A stretch of 64,000 bases of DNA from an uncultured Desulfomonile sp. (lineage in GTDB: Bacteria > Desulfobacterota > Desulfomonilia > Desulfomonilales > Desulfomonilaceae). The notes below the pieces were generated by a model. That model was given only the letters and a program-made list of their open reading frames with translations, searched no databases and had not been told where the DNA came from. The position numbers and the translations under genes are program-made. Position 1 is the stretch's first letter; the number at the start of each line of letters is the position of its first letter. The stretch lies in contig CAJBEZ010000037.1 of assembly GCA_903952205.1 (NCBI GenBank), positions 310,001-374,000 on the forward strand, read 5' to 3'. Of this stretch, positions 1 to 10,954 are shown piece after piece.

Positions 1-349
1 TGAGACTACCCGTGTTCACAAACGTTTTGAAATCCAAACCCATTTCCTCTACAAGAGGCGTCATGCCTTCGGCCGCCATTCTAGCCCTATCTATGAAAAT
101 TTCCGGGATTTTTCCAGCAGCTCCTGGGCCACAGGTAATCTGGCGCTCCTTGAAGCTTTTTAATAACTTTCGGGAAAGTCTTTCTCTCTCCTTATCCGAC
201 AAACAGTGTATCTCCCATGGCTGCATGTTTATTGCTGAGGGGGCGTTGGCCGCGTCCGTCAGGACTTTTTCCAGGGTTGATTTATCGAGCGGTCTGCCAT
301 CAAAACTTCTGACGCTTCGGCGTTGTCTTACCGTCTCAAGTAGATCCAT
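1..349 (-). CDS. Nitroreductase family protein, N-terminal part (cut by window edge)
   Basis: The reverse complement opens with ATG at 349 and stays open to the window edge, giving 116 codons. Residues 1-45 carry the family signature: RRSVRSF near the start, then APSAINMQPW about residue 40, the FMN-contact region of the nitroreductase/FMN-dependent oxidoreductase fold. A GGAG ribosome site lies about 10 nt upstream of the ATG. Members reduce nitro groups, quinones or flavins with NAD(P)H and FMN; the substrate cannot be told here. The C-terminal half is outside the window. It is divergent from the TPR gene downstream. The longer plus-strand frame over the same DNA (12-608) shows no protein-like pattern. 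Confidence 0.85.
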   Translation of the reverse strand, partial: MDLLETVRQRRSVRSFDGRPLDKSTLEKVLTDAANAPSAINMQPWEIHCLSDKERERLSRKLLKSFKERQITCGPGAAGKIPEIFIDRARMAAEGMTPLVEEMGLDFKTFVNTGSL

Positions 350-446
350 GTCAAATCACTCCAATATAAATTTATGTGGCTGCCTTATAAGCCAACGAGT
401 CAGCCGGCTTGCCCAATCGAATCAAAATGAGTATAAATCGTTAAAC

Positions 447-475
447 TTATCTAAAAGCCATTATGCAAGTATAAA
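447..475 (+). promoter_or_regulatory. Candidate sigma70-type promoter for the TPR gene
   Basis: A TATAAA -10 box (470-475) sits 17 nt after a weak TTATCT -35 box (447-452), in the divergent gap between the nitroreductase and TPR genes. The -10 matches consensus at 5 of 6 positions, the -35 at only 3. Transcription would begin near 482, which suits a GTG start at 529 better than the ATG at 490. Confidence 0.3.
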
Positions 476-528
476 ATCCAGCATAAAGAATGATAACACT
501 AAAGGCGTATTTAGGAGCAACCATTCCA

Positions 529-1752
529 GTGAAAAGAAATCTCTTTTGGATCTTGGGATCGATGACGCTCATTGTTGTGTCAGTGACAACATTGACTTGG
601 GCCGATGATTTCGTCGATGTATTCAGAGCGGGCCAGCAGGCTGAAGATTCAGGTTCCATGGACCAGGCCCTAGCTTATTACTCGGATGCCGTCAAGATGG
701 CTCCGCAGTCAGCTCGAGCATGGGCCAAAAGGGGGGAGGCCTATCTCAAAAAGGGGGAGCCAAGATTGGCTATCAAGGACCTGACTCACGCTATCAAGCT
801 TGACCCTGCTTACGCTCCTGCGTTTGTACGTCTTGGCTTCGCATACAATGCGGTGAATGAATACGCAAGAGCAGTCGAAGCCCTGGACGCGGCCATAAGA
901 TTAGAGCCCACTTCATCTGAGGCTTTAAACACAAGAGGGTTCGCTTTTAATGGACTTAACGATTACGATAGGGCCATTAAAGATTTCGACGGCGCCATAG
1001 CGCTGAACTCAAGTGACGCCAGATACTATAACAACAGGGGATTTGCTCGAAACGGCAAGAACCGTTTCGAGCAGGCGATTCAGGATTTCGATAAAGCTAT
1101 AGAACTCGATGCTTCCAACGCCATGGTCTACAACAACCGGGGGGTGGCTCTTATGAGACTCAAGAAATTCGACATGGCCCTGGATGATTTCAACAAAGCG
1201 ATAGAAATGAATTCCAGGTTTGCTTCAGCTTACCACAATCGTGGGATGGCCTTTAGCGGAAAAGGTAGACATGAAAAGGCGATTGAAGAATTCAGCAAAG
1301 TCATCGAGATGAATCCTAATTCCCCCGTTCTGTACAAGGATAGGGGAACGGCCTATGCCAGGCTTGGGGAATACGAACTCGCAAAAAAGGATTTCGAGAA
1401 ATCTGTCGAATTTGACAAACGATTCGCTCCAGGTTATTCGGCTTTGGGATTATTGATGGCCACGGCCGAGGACGATAGAATTCGAAACCCTGTTCTGGCA
1501 AAGAAATTCGCCGAAAAGGCCGTGTCCTTGGGAGACGCTACCACCCCAGAGTTGACCAGGAATCTGGCGGAGGTCCTGAAAGGAATACATGAAGACGCCG
1601 CCGCAATCCTGACTTTACGCAAAGCCATCGCAATGGATCCATCGAACAGGGAATTCCTGGAATTGCTTGAGGAATGGGACAAAGCTTCCCCGACAGCCGT
1701 TGCGAGCAGGGTTCATCAAACCCGCGCAAGGGTGTTTATGAACCTATGGTGA
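529..1752 (+). CDS. Secreted TPR-repeat protein
   Basis: Protein of 407 aa if started at GTG 529, where an AGGAG site lies 11 nt upstream and the product begins with a clean signal peptide (KRN, a hydrophobic stretch LFWILGSMTLIVVSV, then TWA before DD). An in-frame ATG at 490 adds 13 residues but has no ribosome site. After the signal come about nine 34-residue TPR units with typical A-x-x-x-RG/NRG and A-I-x-D-F/D-x-A-I-x-L motifs, such as YNNRGFARNGKNRFEQAIQD, then a helical C-terminus. TPRs mediate protein-protein contacts, so this is probably a periplasmic scaffold; the partner is unknown. It resembles the two TPR genes at the other end of the window. Confidence 0.85.
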   Translation: MKRNLFWILGSMTLIVVSVTTLTWADDFVDVFRAGQQAEDSGSMDQALAYYSDAVKMAPQSARAWAKRGEAYLKKGEPRLAIKDLTHAIKLDPAYAPAFVRLGFAYNAVNEYARAVEALDAAIRLEPTSSEALNTRGFAFNGLNDYDRAIKDFDGAIALNSSDARYYNNRGFARNGKNRFEQAIQDFDKAIELDASNAMVYNNRGVALMRLKKFDMALDDFNKAIEMNSRFASAYHNRGMAFSGKGRHEKAIEEFSKVIEMNPNSPVLYKDRGTAYARLGEYELAKKDFEKSVEFDKRFAPGYSALGLLMATAEDDRIRNPVLAKKFAEKAVSLGDATTPELTRNLAEVLKGIHEDAAAILTLRKAIAMDPSNREFLELLEEWDKASPTAVASRVHQTRARVFMNLW

Positions 1753-1783
1753 CGCAAGGGTGTTCAATTTAAGAGAGGAAACT

Positions 1784-2332
1784 TTGACAGAACCCAACGA
1801 CCGTATTTCAGAATACTTGAACTTGCGAATAGACTTTGGAGGAATCGCATCCGGTCCAAGGAGAGAAACCACCAGGTCAAGGATCGCCAAAGCTTTTGAG
1901 AGTCTCCCCGGAGAGATAGTGGATCTCTTCCTAAACGGGACAAGGAATCTGCAAATCAAGCTTATACCTGACCCGATTCTGCCTTTTGGAATGAAAACAA
2001 GAACTGAGTCTCATTTGGGACGGCTTATTTATACCTTGACCATTTGTGACGAAGCTCAACTCTGGGAGGAAGACCGCTTCCTAGGGGCCTTTCTACGCGA
2101 ATTGGGACATGTTGTGGCAATGCTTCCGCCGGAACGAGAATGGCCTACTGACAGGGGAGAAAGGGCGAGATTCCGTGAACTGGCGGAATGCAAAGCTGAC
2201 GCATTGGTCTGGAAATGGGGTCTCCGACACTATGACATAATCTATCTGAGCGCTACTTATCCTTCCCACTGGGTAGATAAGATTGTCAATGATATTAGCT
2301 TGATGCTAATTTATGACGAGAAGTCTGACTAA
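1784..2332 (+). CDS. Zincin-like protein with altered HExxH motif, function unknown
   Basis: A soluble protein of 182 aa from TTG 1784, which has GAGAGGA just upstream; a GTG at 1760 would add 8 residues. No signal peptide or membrane segment is seen. The middle holds FLRELGHVVAMLP followed about 30 residues later by ELAECKADALVWKWG. This is the layout of a metallopeptidase HExxH helix plus a downstream E-x-x-x-D/A-D helix, but the first histidine is arginine (RELGH). It may therefore be a non-catalytic relative of small zincins, or the likeness may be accidental. It follows the TPR gene by about 30 nt on the same strand and is probably co-transcribed with it. Confidence 0.55.
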   Translation: MTEPNDRISEYLNLRIDFGGIASGPRRETTRSRIAKAFESLPGEIVDLFLNGTRNLQIKLIPDPILPFGMKTRTESHLGRLIYTLTICDEAQLWEEDRFLGAFLRELGHVVAMLPPEREWPTDRGERARFRELAECKADALVWKWGLRHYDIIYLSATYPSHWVDKIVNDISLMLIYDEKSD

Positions 2333-2397
2333 TCTACGGCTTCAAGTGTCAGAGACTCCGGCATAAGTCTTCTCGTTTTTGTTGAACCCTTAAGCTT

Positions 2398-4410
2398 CTA
2401 TATACCCAACAGGGCGAGCGCTGTTCGGATTACATTGTCTTCATTAAATCCATAAAGAGACAAGACCTGTGAACCTGGGGCCGACGCTCCAAATTTGTCT
2501 ATTGAAATGATTTCTCCCTCGGTTCCAACCCATCTTTCCCAGCCGAATGAAGATCCCGCTTCAATAGCCAGCCGTTTCTTGATCGAAGGTGGTAAAACCT
2601 CATTTTTGTAGTCTTGGGACTGTTTTTGGAACAAGTCCCAACTCGGCATGGAAACGACTCTGGAAGAAATTCTATGTTTGTTGTAAATGACGTCTTGCGT
2701 TTTCAGAGCGAGATGTACCTCTGATCCGGAAGCAATTATAATTATTTGAGGTTCATCCTGGCCAAGGTCTGAAAGCACATAGGCCCCTCTCTCCAGGAGT
2801 TTGGCCGGAGCCAGTCTGCTTCTGTCCAGAACGGGAAGATTCTGCCTTGTGAGAATTAACGCCACTGGTCCGTTGGATTTTAGCGCCACGCGCCATGCCT
2901 CCGCTGTCTCGTTAGCCTCCGCGGGTCTTATGGAGGTCAAATTGGGAATTGCCCTGAGAGCGGCCAACTGTTCTATTGGCTGATGGGTCGGACCGTCTTC
3001 TCCGACCGCAACGCTGTCATGTGTGAAAACAAATATAGAATGAACATCCATCAATGCCGCCAGCCTGATGGCGGGCTTAAGGTAATCGCTGAAAATGAAG
3101 AAGGTGGCGGCGTAAGGTATGACTCCCCCGTGCAGCGCCATCCCGTTAACAATTGCGCCCATGGCGAATTCCCTAACTCCAAAGTGAATGTTTCGACCAG
3201 CGGAGTTTTCAGGTCCTTGAGCTGATTCACCCGAGATCATAGTCTTGGTTGATGGAGCCAGATCAGCCGAACCGCCCAAAATGTTTGGAACGTTCTTCGC
3301 TATTGCGTTAAGGACCTTCCCTGAAGAAACCCTGGTAGCCTCGGGTTTGTCTTTTGGGTTGAATACCGGGATTTCAGAATCCCAATTCTGTGCAAGCTCT
3401 CCTCGTGTTTGGCGGAAAAATCTTTTAGCGTTTTCAGGAAACTTTGATTCATAGTCCCTGGCGAGTCTCTTCCAATTTTCTTCCGCAATTTTTCCACTAA
3501 CCATACGGGACTTGAAATGATCCAACACTTCCGATGGAACATAAAATAGTTTGTCGGAAGGCCAGCGCAGATTTTCCTTGGTAGCCTTGAGCGCTTCTTC
3601 TCCAAGTGGTTCCCCATGTGCCGCAGCGCTATCCTGTTTTGGGCTTCCATAGCCAATATGGGTCCTGACCATGACCAGAGAAGGGCGCTCTGTTTCCTCA
3701 CGAGCTTGCTGAACGGCAGCGTGGATGGCGTCGAGATTGTTACCATCGGAAATCCGAACGACATGCCACCCATAGGCTTGGAACCGTTCTCCCACGTTCT
3801 CTGAAAAAGCCAGGGCAGTGCTACCTTCAATTGAAATCGCATTATCGTCATAAAGATATATAACTTTGCCGAGCTTCAGATGGCCGGCAAGTGAGGCCGC
3901 TTCTGACGCCACTCCCTCCATGAGGTCTCCATCGGAGACGATCGCGTATACATGATGATCAACCAAAGGTAGTTCGGGCTTGTTGAAATCAGACGCCAGA
4001 AAGCGTTCGGCGATTGCCATTCCTATTCCCATGGCAAAACCCTGGCCGAGAGGGCCGGTGGTGGCTTCTACTCCCGGTGTCAACCCATATTCGGGATGTC
4101 CCGGGGTTTTACTCTTCCATTGGCGGAAATTCTTTATTTCATCAAGTGACAGGTCATAGCCTGACAAATGGAGCAGGGCGTATTGCAAAGCCGACCCGTG
4201 ACCGGCTGAAAGTATGAAACGGTCTCTGTTGGGCCAGGCCGGATTGGAGGGGTTAAATTTCAAGAACCGGGTCCAGACTACGTACGCCATGGCCGCGGCC
4301 CCCAGAGGCAGTCCCGGATGGCCTGAATTGGCCTGCTGAACCATGTCTATCGATAAGGTCCTGATAGTGTTGACACATAACTGGTCTAAAGAATCCCCTG
4401 ACAAGCTCAT
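2398..4410 (-). CDS. tkt: Transketolase
   Basis: Thiamine-diphosphate enzyme moving two-carbon units between sugar phosphates in the non-oxidative pentose phosphate pathway. The product is 670 aa, the usual length for the family, when started at ATG 4410, which has AAGGA 8 nt upstream; the frame runs further 5' without support. Visible motifs: [18 protein letters not shown] near residue 25, [15 protein letters not shown] near 110, the ThDP motif [13 protein letters not shown] ending at DDN near 150-185, the pyrimidine domain [20 protein letters not shown] near 405 and [19 protein letters not shown] near 460. It lies 66 nt downstream of the DUF255 gene on the same strand and may share its transcript. 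Confidence 0.95.
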   Translation of the reverse strand: MSLSGDSLDQLCVNTIRTLSIDMVQQANSGHPGLPLGAAAMAYVVWTRFLKFNPSNPAWPNRDRFILSAGHGSALQYALLHLSGYDLSLDEIKNFRQWKSKTPGHPEYGLTPGVEATTGPLGQGFAMGIGMAIAERFLASDFNKPELPLVDHHVYAIVSDGDLMEGVASEAASLAGHLKLGKVIYLYDDNAISIEGSTALAFSENVGERFQAYGWHVVRISDGNNLDAIHAAVQQAREETERPSLVMVRTHIGYGSPKQDSAAAHGEPLGEEALKATKENLRWPSDKLFYVPSEVLDHFKSRMVSGKIAEENWKRLARDYESKFPENAKRFFRQTRGELAQNWDSEIPVFNPKDKPEATRVSSGKVLNAIAKNVPNILGGSADLAPSTKTMISGESAQGPENSAGRNIHFGVREFAMGAIVNGMALHGGVIPYAATFFIFSDYLKPAIRLAALMDVHSIFVFTHDSVAVGEDGPTHQPIEQLAALRAIPNLTSIRPAEANETAEAWRVALKSNGPVALILTRQNLPVLDRSRLAPAKLLERGAYVLSDLGQDEPQIIIIASGSEVHLALKTQDVIYNKHRISSRVVSMPSWDLFQKQSQDYKNEVLPPSIKKRLAIEAGSSFGWERWVGTEGEIISIDKFGASAPGSQVLSLYGFNEDNVIRTALALLGI

Positions 4411-4476
4411 ATCACCATTCCTTAAGATTGAAAGTATAACTTTCAGATGATAACCGATTAGAAAGCCATTTCTCAA

Positions 4477-6621
4477 TCAATTTGTGGCCAAAAGAAACAG
4501 CATTCTGTCCGGATCATTTGTCGGGGTCTCACAAGCGAAATTACGACAAACATATATCGTGGCCTTATTATTGATCATTTCAAAGTTCACCAGATACGGA
4601 GCAACCTCTAATATTTCATGAGATTCTGAATCACATGGTTTGAATATCATTAACTTATTGGGCGCATAGATCCCGTTGAGACTTGTCATGATATTTTTTA
4701 CGTCCTTGGAGCCAAGATGCCCAACTAGGGCTATTTCAAAAGCCGGTCCGAGTAGGAAATCGACAAAAAGCAGGAATTGGGTATAGGCTGATGGGAATTT
4801 CCTGATGGTCGAAGAGAAGGCGCCGGCCACTTTGGAAGCCATTGACTCGAGTTCAGAAGAACCCGTGAACCTGGCAAGTTTAAGGATGTTCATCGCCGCG
4901 ACCGAATTTCCTGAAGGTGTGGCGCCGTCATAAACTTCCTTCTGACGCACCGGCAGTTTCTCTCCATCACTTGCAGTAAAAAAGAATCCACCGGTTTTGT
5001 TATCCCAGAACCTTTTTATGAAATCAGAATTCAACTCCAACGCTATTTTTATATACTTGGGGTCAAAAGAAGCCTCATAAAGTTCCAGGAGTCCCCAGAT
5101 AAAGAAGGAGTAATCGTCGATATGCGCCGATAGCCCTGATTCCCCGAGACGATAACGGTGAAGAAGCCTTCCAGTATCGTCGCGCATGTTGGAAAGAATG
5201 AAATCCGCCGCTCTTGCCGCCGCGTGATAATATTGTGGATTATCAAAAACCAACGAGGCTTTGGCCAACGCCGCAATCATAAGCCCATTCCAGTCCGTAA
5301 GGATTTTGTCATCCCTGTGAGGACGCACGCGATCTTCGCGAATTTTCAAAAGCTTTCTTCTAGCCACATTCCAGAGGCTTTCAATATTTTCTGAAACTCC
5401 AAACTGGTCTGAAAGATTCGCCAAGGGCTGTTTAAGGTGCGTTATGTTTGCTCCAGTTAGTGACTGAGTGGCTTCTTCCCTGAAATTGCCCATTGGATAT
5501 ACATTAAACGCCTTTTCGACAAGTTCCGCCTCATTCTTTTCTAACGACCTCCGAATTTCGTCCAGAGTCCACAAATAGAATTTCCCCTCAACTCCTTCAC
5601 TGTCTGCGTCTTCCGCTGAATAAAAAGCTCCCTCCGGCGATGTTAGGTCTCTGAGGACGTACTCAAATATCTCGTCTGTTGTTTTCATGTAGCCTGGATT
5701 GCCCGTAGCCTGGTAAGCTTCGGTATACGTGATTGCAAGCATGGCTTGGTCGTAAAGCATCTTTTCAAAATGGGGGACCAACCATTTGGCGTCTGTTGAA
5801 TATCGGTGAAACCCGAATCCAACATGATCATAAATTCCTCCAAGCCTCATCTCGTCAAGAGTTTTTGTGACCATTTGGAGGGCGCTGTCGTCTCCGGATC
5901 GTTTCCAGTATCTCAGCAGGAACAGCAGATTATGAGGCGTTGGAAACTTTGGCGCGTCACCGAACCCCCCCTGTTTATGGTCAAATCTTTGCGAAAGATT
6001 GTCATGGCAAGTTCTTAAAATGGCGGAGTCCAGAATATCGCCGCTGGAATCTTCCATGCCCTGGGACAGCGCTGACAGAATGGCGCTTGTAGTTTCTTGG
6101 ATTTTTGAGCGTTCATTGCGCCAGATGAATTCAATCCTTTCAGAAAGGTCAATCAAGCCTATCCTGCCCTGTTGAGTGTGCTTTGGAAAATAAGTCCCTG
6201 CAAAAAATGGCTGCCTTGCGTGCGTCATTATTATTGTCAAAGGCCATCCCCCACTCCCCGTCATCATCTGACACGCTGTCATGTACATGTGGTCTATGTC
6301 CGGCCGCTCTTCCCTGTCCACCTTGATGGACACAAATATCCTGTTCATGATTTCAGCGACTTGGTCATCTTCAAAAGATTCCTTTTCCATCACATGGCAC
6401 CAGTGACAGGTGGAATAACCCACCGAAAGAAAGATGGGCTTGTCTTCGAGCCTGGCTCTTTCGAAGGCTTCTTCTCCCCATGCGTGCCATTGAACAGGAT
6501 TATAAGCGTGCTGAAGAAGATAAGGACTTTTCTCTTTTATCAAAAGGTTCGGTTTATGTTCTCTCTCCTCGCATGATGTAGACATTGCGTCATTGTTACT
6601 AGAACCGGAATGATCTGACAT
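4477..6621 (-). CDS. Thioredoxin-fold DUF255 protein (YyaL/SSP411 family)
   Basis: A cytosolic protein of 714 aa. Residues 25-190 form a thioredoxin-like domain (N-L-L-I-x-E-K-S-P-Y-L-x-Q-H-A-x-N-P-V-x-W) with the redox pair in STCHWCHVM and the stretch [10 protein letters not shown] that follows it in this family. The rest is an alpha/alpha toroid like N-acylglucosamine 2-epimerases or glycoside hydrolases, with [17 protein letters not shown] and [10 protein letters not shown] motifs. Length fits the family (about 680-720). Its biochemical role is not established; a sugar- or redox-related function is only suggested by the folds. It is divergent from the hybrid kinase gene. Confidence 0.9.
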   Translation of the reverse strand: MSDHSGSSNNDAMSTSCEEREHKPNLLIKEKSPYLLQHAYNPVQWHAWGEEAFERARLEDKPIFLSVGYSTCHWCHVMEKESFEDDQVAEIMNRIFVSIKVDREERPDIDHMYMTACQMMTGSGGWPLTIIMTHARQPFFAGTYFPKHTQQGRIGLIDLSERIEFIWRNERSKIQETTSAILSALSQGMEDSSGDILDSAILRTCHDNLSQRFDHKQGGFGDAPKFPTPHNLLFLLRYWKRSGDDSALQMVTKTLDEMRLGGIYDHVGFGFHRYSTDAKWLVPHFEKMLYDQAMLAITYTEAYQATGNPGYMKTTDEIFEYVLRDLTSPEGAFYSAEDADSEGVEGKFYLWTLDEIRRSLEKNEAELVEKAFNVYPMGNFREEATQSLTGANITHLKQPLANLSDQFGVSENIESLWNVARRKLLKIREDRVRPHRDDKILTDWNGLMIAALAKASLVFDNPQYYHAAARAADFILSNMRDDTGRLLHRYRLGESGLSAHIDDYSFFIWGLLELYEASFDPKYIKIALELNSDFIKRFWDNKTGGFFFTASDGEKLPVRQKEVYDGATPSGNSVAAMNILKLARFTGSSELESMASKVAGAFSSTIRKFPSAYTQFLLFVDFLLGPAFEIALVGHLGSKDVKNIMTSLNGIYAPNKLMIFKPCDSESHEILEVAPYLVNFEMINNKATIYVCRNFACETPTNDPDRMLFLLATN

Positions 6622-6817
6622 TAGATTTTCTCCTGCCTCGCGAAATGAGGGAAATTCCTTATGTGAATTTTGTCGGGACTTTTGATGAATTTGTTTGGAA
6701 CAGATATTTCAGAAAAAGATTTTTCTTTTTAGCTACAGTCCCCTAAAGAAAATAGGGTTAATTCCAGGAAATGCAACTTTCATCCGAGGTTTAACAAAAA
6801 CAGGGGGGAGCGACTCA

Positions 6818-9800
6818 ATGGCCTATGAACAATTTTTCTGTAAAGAGTTCGACTGTAAAGGTCGTCTGTCCTTGATTGTTGAGAAATACTCGTCTAGAAT
6901 TCAGAAACTGCGTGATTTATGTTCATCTTCTGTCATCTTTCTTCATTATCTTGCCTCTCTCGGAGGTTTTCTCTTGCAGGATCACGAAAAAACTAAGGAA
7001 CAACTCATGGTTGAACTGGCCACTTTTCGACTTAGAGTTTCCGAGTTTGAAAAGATTACAGCGAATTTTGGAAGCCCGCCTTCTGATGGAATCAATCAAC
7101 TGAGAAAGATGGAGTCAAAGGTTGAAGAAGGTGAAAAAAGATTCCGACTACTGTTCGAAAATTCCCTTGATGCAGTGATCATAACGGATTTGACAGGCAA
7201 CATCCTGGAACATAACCAATCTTTCCTTCGGCTTCTCGGATATCCGGTCGGAGATGCTCTTGGTAAGAAGAAAATTCAGGATTTCTTCTGCAATAAAGAA
7301 ACCGGACTGAGAATAAGGCGAGAGCTTGAATCCAACGAACTTATTAGAGATTTCGAAATGGCTCTCATTTCCAAGGATGGTAGGCCAATTGACACTATCA
7401 ATGTGATAAGTGTTTTCAAAGACCCAAACGGTAACGTCATAGGATATCAGGGTATTCTTCATGATGTTAGCGACCGAAAGAAAGCAGAACAGGAACTTCA
7501 GGATGTGCTGCAATTACAGGAGCAACTTCTTAGGACGGCGGCCACTGCAATATTTCGGGTTGATAGCGAAAGAAAGATTCAAGACGTAAATGATGAATTT
7601 TGCAATATAACGGGATTTACCAGAGAAGCGATTCTGGGATGCGACTGCCTGGTTGTGTGCGATGAACCCTGCACGACTAGTTGCGGATTATTAAATCCCG
7701 ACCGTAAGGAGAGAATTTTCAGGAAAAGGAGCAATATTCGCACTAAAGACAACAGAATTCTGACCGTATTAAAAAACGCCGATCTCCTAAAGGACAAGGA
7801 CGGCACGATCAAGGGAGGCCTGGAATCTTTCGTCAATGTTACGGACCTTATTGAGGCCGTTGAATCAGAAGCCGCTGAAGTACAGAAACTAAGATCCATG
7901 ATCGAAGGCATGGAGGAAGGGATCGTGGTGGCGGACGCATCGGGGATGGTGACGGAAGTCAATAGCTGGTTTCTGAACAAAACAGGTTACAGGAGAGATC
8001 AACTTCTTGGGGAAAGTATGTGGTCATTTCATCCTGATAACGAAGTTACCGAAAGGGTAAGACAGATTTTCGCGGACTATTCCCAAGGACTGCGGAAAGA
8101 AGCCCTGGCGATAAATCGTCAATTGTTAGGTTTGTACGTTTGCCTCAGGGTTCAACCTTTTCTTGTAAATGACGTCTTTCAGGGAATCATCCTCAATGTT
8201 GTGGATATGACTGAACAGGTTGAAGCCAGGATGGCCGCTGAGGCGGCAAGTGAAGCCAAAAGTCAGTTCCTTGCCAATATGAGTCATGAAATACGGACCC
8301 CGATGAATGGTATCATAGGCATGACCGAATTGATGATTTGCACTGATCTCACCGCAGAACAAAAGGAATACCTCCAGGCGGTGAAAATTTCCGCAGACGC
8401 GCTTCTATCGCTGATCAACGATATCCTTGATTTTTCTAAAATGGAATCGGGAAAGTTTGAATTAATGACTTCCGATTTCAGCCTGAGGGACTGCGTAGGC
8501 AACACCATGAGCACACTTGCCGGTCAGGCCCACAGCAAGAACCTCGAACTGGCTTTTCATGTGCCTCCAGAGACACCGGACAACCTGACCGGAGACCCGG
8601 GAAGACTGCGCCAGATTCTGGTGAATCTAGTAGGAAATTCGATCAAGTTTACCGGAAAAGGTGAAGTAGTAGTTAACGTTGAAACCGAAAATGAGACTGA
8701 CAGGGAAATAGAGCTTCATTTCAAGGTTAGTGACACAGGTATAGGAATCCCTTCTGACAAGATTGAACGAATATTCAGAGCTTTCGAGCAGGTTGACGGA
8801 TCCACGACAAGAGAATATGGCGGCACCGGGTTAGGGCTCGCGATCGCTGCGCAACTAGTAGAAATGATGCACGGGAAGATCTGGGTGGAGAGTGAGATTT
8901 GCAGGGGGAGTGTCTTCCATTTTACCGCTCGTTTTGGTTTTTCAGCGCAACCTGTTCGGCGGGTCCTTTCTACCGAAAAATCAAACCTGAAAGGCGTAAG
9001 AGTGCTGGTTGTCGATGATAACGCCACCAATAGGAAAATTTTGCACGAAACGCTTCTGTCGTGGGGTATGAGACCCACAGCCGTAGCTGACAGCAAGTTG
9101 GCGGTAGAGGCCATCCTGCAGGCTAGTAAGGAACTAAGACCTTTCTGTCTCGCTCTACTTGATTTCATGATGCCGGACATGAACGGGTTCGAGCTTGCGG
9201 GAGAAATCAGCCGTACTCCTGACACTAACATTGAAAAGATCGTGATGCTGACATCCGGCGGACAAAGGGGGGACGCTGCCAAATGTCAGGAATTGGGGAT
9301 CTCCGCATACCTAATGAAGCCAATAAAGCAATCTGATCTTATGGACGCTATCCTCATGACAATGACCAAAGTCTCTCCTGACAGCGACCAAAGGTCTTCG
9401 CTGATAACTCGTCATTCTGTTCGTGAAGCCCGCAAACGCCTGAACATCCTTTTGGCTGAAGATAACACCGTGAACCAGAAATTAGCGGTAAGGATCCTTG
9501 AGAAAATGGGCCATTCGGTCTGCGTGGCCCCTAATGGCCGGGAGGTTCTGAATATGCTGGGGATGCAGGACTTTCAGATGGTGCTAATGGATGTTCAGAT
9601 GCCGGAAATGGATGGCCTGGACGCAACTAGGGAAATTCGTAAGAAAGAGGCTGTTTCAGGCGCTCACATGCCGATAATAGCCATGACGGCTCACGCCATG
9701 ATCGGTGATAGGGAAAGGTGCATTGCTTCGGGAATGGATGATTATATTTCAAAACCGATAACTCCAAAGGAACTCTCACAGGTAATTGAAAAAGTCCTGA

Positions 9801-10204
9801 AAACTCTGGAAGATGAATCAGTCCCTTTAGTAAGTGAGGTGGAACCCAAAAACGTTATTGACGAAGCGGAATTACTTCAGAGGACAGGGGGTGATTTTCA
9901 TCTTTTAAGTGAACTGACAAGTATGTTTATAAAGGAATATCCAGAAGCTCTCAATATAATACGTAAAGCGATATTAAATGGAGACATGAATGAATTCCGT
10001 ATCGCATGTCACTCCTTGAAAGGATCGATAGCAACCTTCGCCAGCAGTTCAGCAACTACCGCAATAGTAAGGCTCGAGACACTAAAAGACTTAAGTCAGT
10101 CCGAAGAATTAATAATAAAACTTGAAAATGAGTTAAGATCTTTGACAGACGCTTTGATGAAATTGGTATCTGTACAACCGCAAGAAGAAAGTTCTGTGGT
10201 ATGA
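6818..10204 (+). CDS. Hybrid sensor histidine kinase/response regulator (PAS x3, REC x2, HPt)
   Basis: A soluble 1128-aa phosphorelay protein. ATG 6818 is chosen because AGGGGGGAG lies 7 nt upstream; the frame extends 41 codons further to a TTG without support. In order: N-terminal helices, three PAS domains (about 90-205, 215-335, 350-460), HisKA with [16 protein letters not shown] near 485, HATPase_c with DTGIGIP and [10 protein letters not shown], a receiver starting VLVVDDN near 728 with [11 protein letters not shown], a second receiver ILLAEDN near 874 with [11 protein letters not shown] and the TAHAM/K-P residues, and a C-terminal HPt with ACHSLKGS near 1064. The second PAS holds a dense cysteine group ([17 protein letters not shown]), suggesting a redox or metal cue. 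No output domain or adjacent regulator is seen. Confidence 0.95.
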   Translation: MAYEQFFCKEFDCKGRLSLIVEKYSSRIQKLRDLCSSSVIFLHYLASLGGFLLQDHEKTKEQLMVELATFRLRVSEFEKITANFGSPPSDGINQLRKMESKVEEGEKRFRLLFENSLDAVIITDLTGNILEHNQSFLRLLGYPVGDALGKKKIQDFFCNKETGLRIRRELESNELIRDFEMALISKDGRPIDTINVISVFKDPNGNVIGYQGILHDVSDRKKAEQELQDVLQLQEQLLRTAATAIFRVDSERKIQDVNDEFCNITGFTREAILGCDCLVVCDEPCTTSCGLLNPDRKERIFRKRSNIRTKDNRILTVLKNADLLKDKDGTIKGGLESFVNVTDLIEAVESEAAEVQKLRSMIEGMEEGIVVADASGMVTEVNSWFLNKTGYRRDQLLGESMWSFHPDNEVTERVRQIFADYSQGLRKEALAINRQLLGLYVCLRVQPFLVNDVFQGIILNVVDMTEQVEARMAAEAASEAKSQFLANMSHEIRTPMNGIIGMTELMICTDLTAEQKEYLQAVKISADALLSLINDILDFSKMESGKFELMTSDFSLRDCVGNTMSTLAGQAHSKNLELAFHVPPETPDNLTGDPGRLRQILVNLVGNSIKFTGKGEVVVNVETENETDREIELHFKVSDTGIGIPSDKIERIFRAFEQVDGSTTREYGGTGLGLAIAAQLVEMMHGKIWVESEICRGSVFHFTARFGFSAQPVRRVLSTEKSNLKGVRVLVVDDNATNRKILHETLLSWGMRPTAVADSKLAVEAILQASKELRPFCLALLDFMMPDMNGFELAGEISRTPDTNIEKIVMLTSGGQRGDAAKCQELGISAYLMKPIKQSDLMDAILMTMTKVSPDSDQRSSLITRHSVREARKRLNILLAEDNTVNQKLAVRILEKMGHSVCVAPNGREVLNMLGMQDFQMVLMDVQMPEMDGLDATREIRKKEAVSGAHMPIIAMTAHAMIGDRERCIASGMDDYISKPITPKELSQVIEKVLKTLEDESVPLVSEVEPKNVIDEAELLQRTGGDFHLLSELTSMFIKEYPEALNIIRKAILNGDMNEFRIACHSLKGSIATFASSSATTAIVRLETLKDLSQSEELIIKLENELRSLTDALMKLVSVQPQEESSVV

Positions 10205-10219
10205 GTTATGAATAAGATC

Positions 10220-10954
10220 TCAAAGTGGAGTAGAAATTCCCCCGTCCTTTCGAATTTTCCAAAAATGGAGAGCCATGACAAAGATCAATATGACGGGTAG
10301 AATAAAAATATGCCAGGCGTAAAGTCTTATGAGACAAAGGTCCTCCAATTCTAAAGGCCCCAAAAAAGCCAGCGCCAATCCATCTCCTATAAGAGGAATC
10401 CGTTCCGTCAAGTGTCGGGCAATTGTCCATGCCCAGAGAGCACGGTCGTCCCACACCAAAAGGTAGCCGGTAAAATCCAGAAAGAACACCAGCGCCAAAA
10501 GAAGTATCCCTATGATCCAGTTCAGACGCCTGGGAGCAAGGTATGACCTAGTCCAAAAGACTCGAACCATGTGAAACACAACCAGGATGACCATGAATTG
10601 TCCTCCCCAGTAATGGAGATTACGGAAGACAAATCCGAACGGAGTCTGATAGGTTATTCTCTGGACAGACTGATAGGCGCTGGAAAGGGAAGGCGCATAA
10701 TAAAGCAACAGAAGGCTTCCCGTAAATATTTCCACTAAAAACATCAGTGTGGCCAAGCCCCCCAGGCAAAATGTGAAACCCACACGTGATGACGCCTCAG
10801 GAACGAAGCGAGGGTGAATGTGTTCGATGAACGCCGCCAGTGAGTCTTTGTTCATGAAAACAGATTTGCTGTCGACATCATCAGACAAGGCTGAACTGTA
10901 GGAGCATGGATCATTTTCCAGCCGATTGCGCCGCTGTGAACAGGATTTGATCAC
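10220..10954 (-). CDS. Cytochrome b6-type diheme subunit (N-terminal cytochrome b domain)
   Basis: An integral membrane protein of about 244 aa with four hydrophobic segments. The heme histidines are visible: one pair in LHYWGGQFMVILVVFH with 13 residues between, and a second in WHIFILPVILIFVMALH with 14 between, the spacing of b6-type rather than mitochondrial-type cytochrome b. It corresponds to the N-terminal (PetB-like) half only; no subunit IV/C-terminal domain is encoded nearby. A GTG at 10954 overlaps the end of the Rieske gene by 44 nt; a shorter product from ATG 10855 is possible. With the Rieske protein it could form a quinol-oxidising module. Confidence 0.88.
   Translation of the reverse strand: MIKSCSQRRNRLENDPCSYSSALSDDVDSKSVFMNKDSLAAFIEHIHPRFVPEASSRVGFTFCLGGLATLMFLVEIFTGSLLLLYYAPSLSSAYQSVQRITYQTPFGFVFRNLHYWGGQFMVILVVFHMVRVFWTRSYLAPRRLNWIIGILLLALVFFLDFTGYLLVWDDRALWAWTIARHLTERIPLIGDGLALAFLGPLELEDLCLIRLYAWHIFILPVILIFVMALHFWKIRKDGGISTPL

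Noticed and set aside
12-608. Long open frame on the plus strand
   Set aside because: It lies opposite the nitroreductase and into the TPR start, has no ribosome site and no recognisable motif; the minus-strand frame shows a clear family signature.
3300-3851. Second open frame within transketolase on the same strand
   Set aside because: It is out of frame with a complete, motif-rich transketolase and shows no family features.
8716-9282. Minus-strand open frame of 188 codons within the hybrid kinase
   Set aside because: Composition is serine/cysteine/proline-rich as expected for an antisense frame; no ribosome site.
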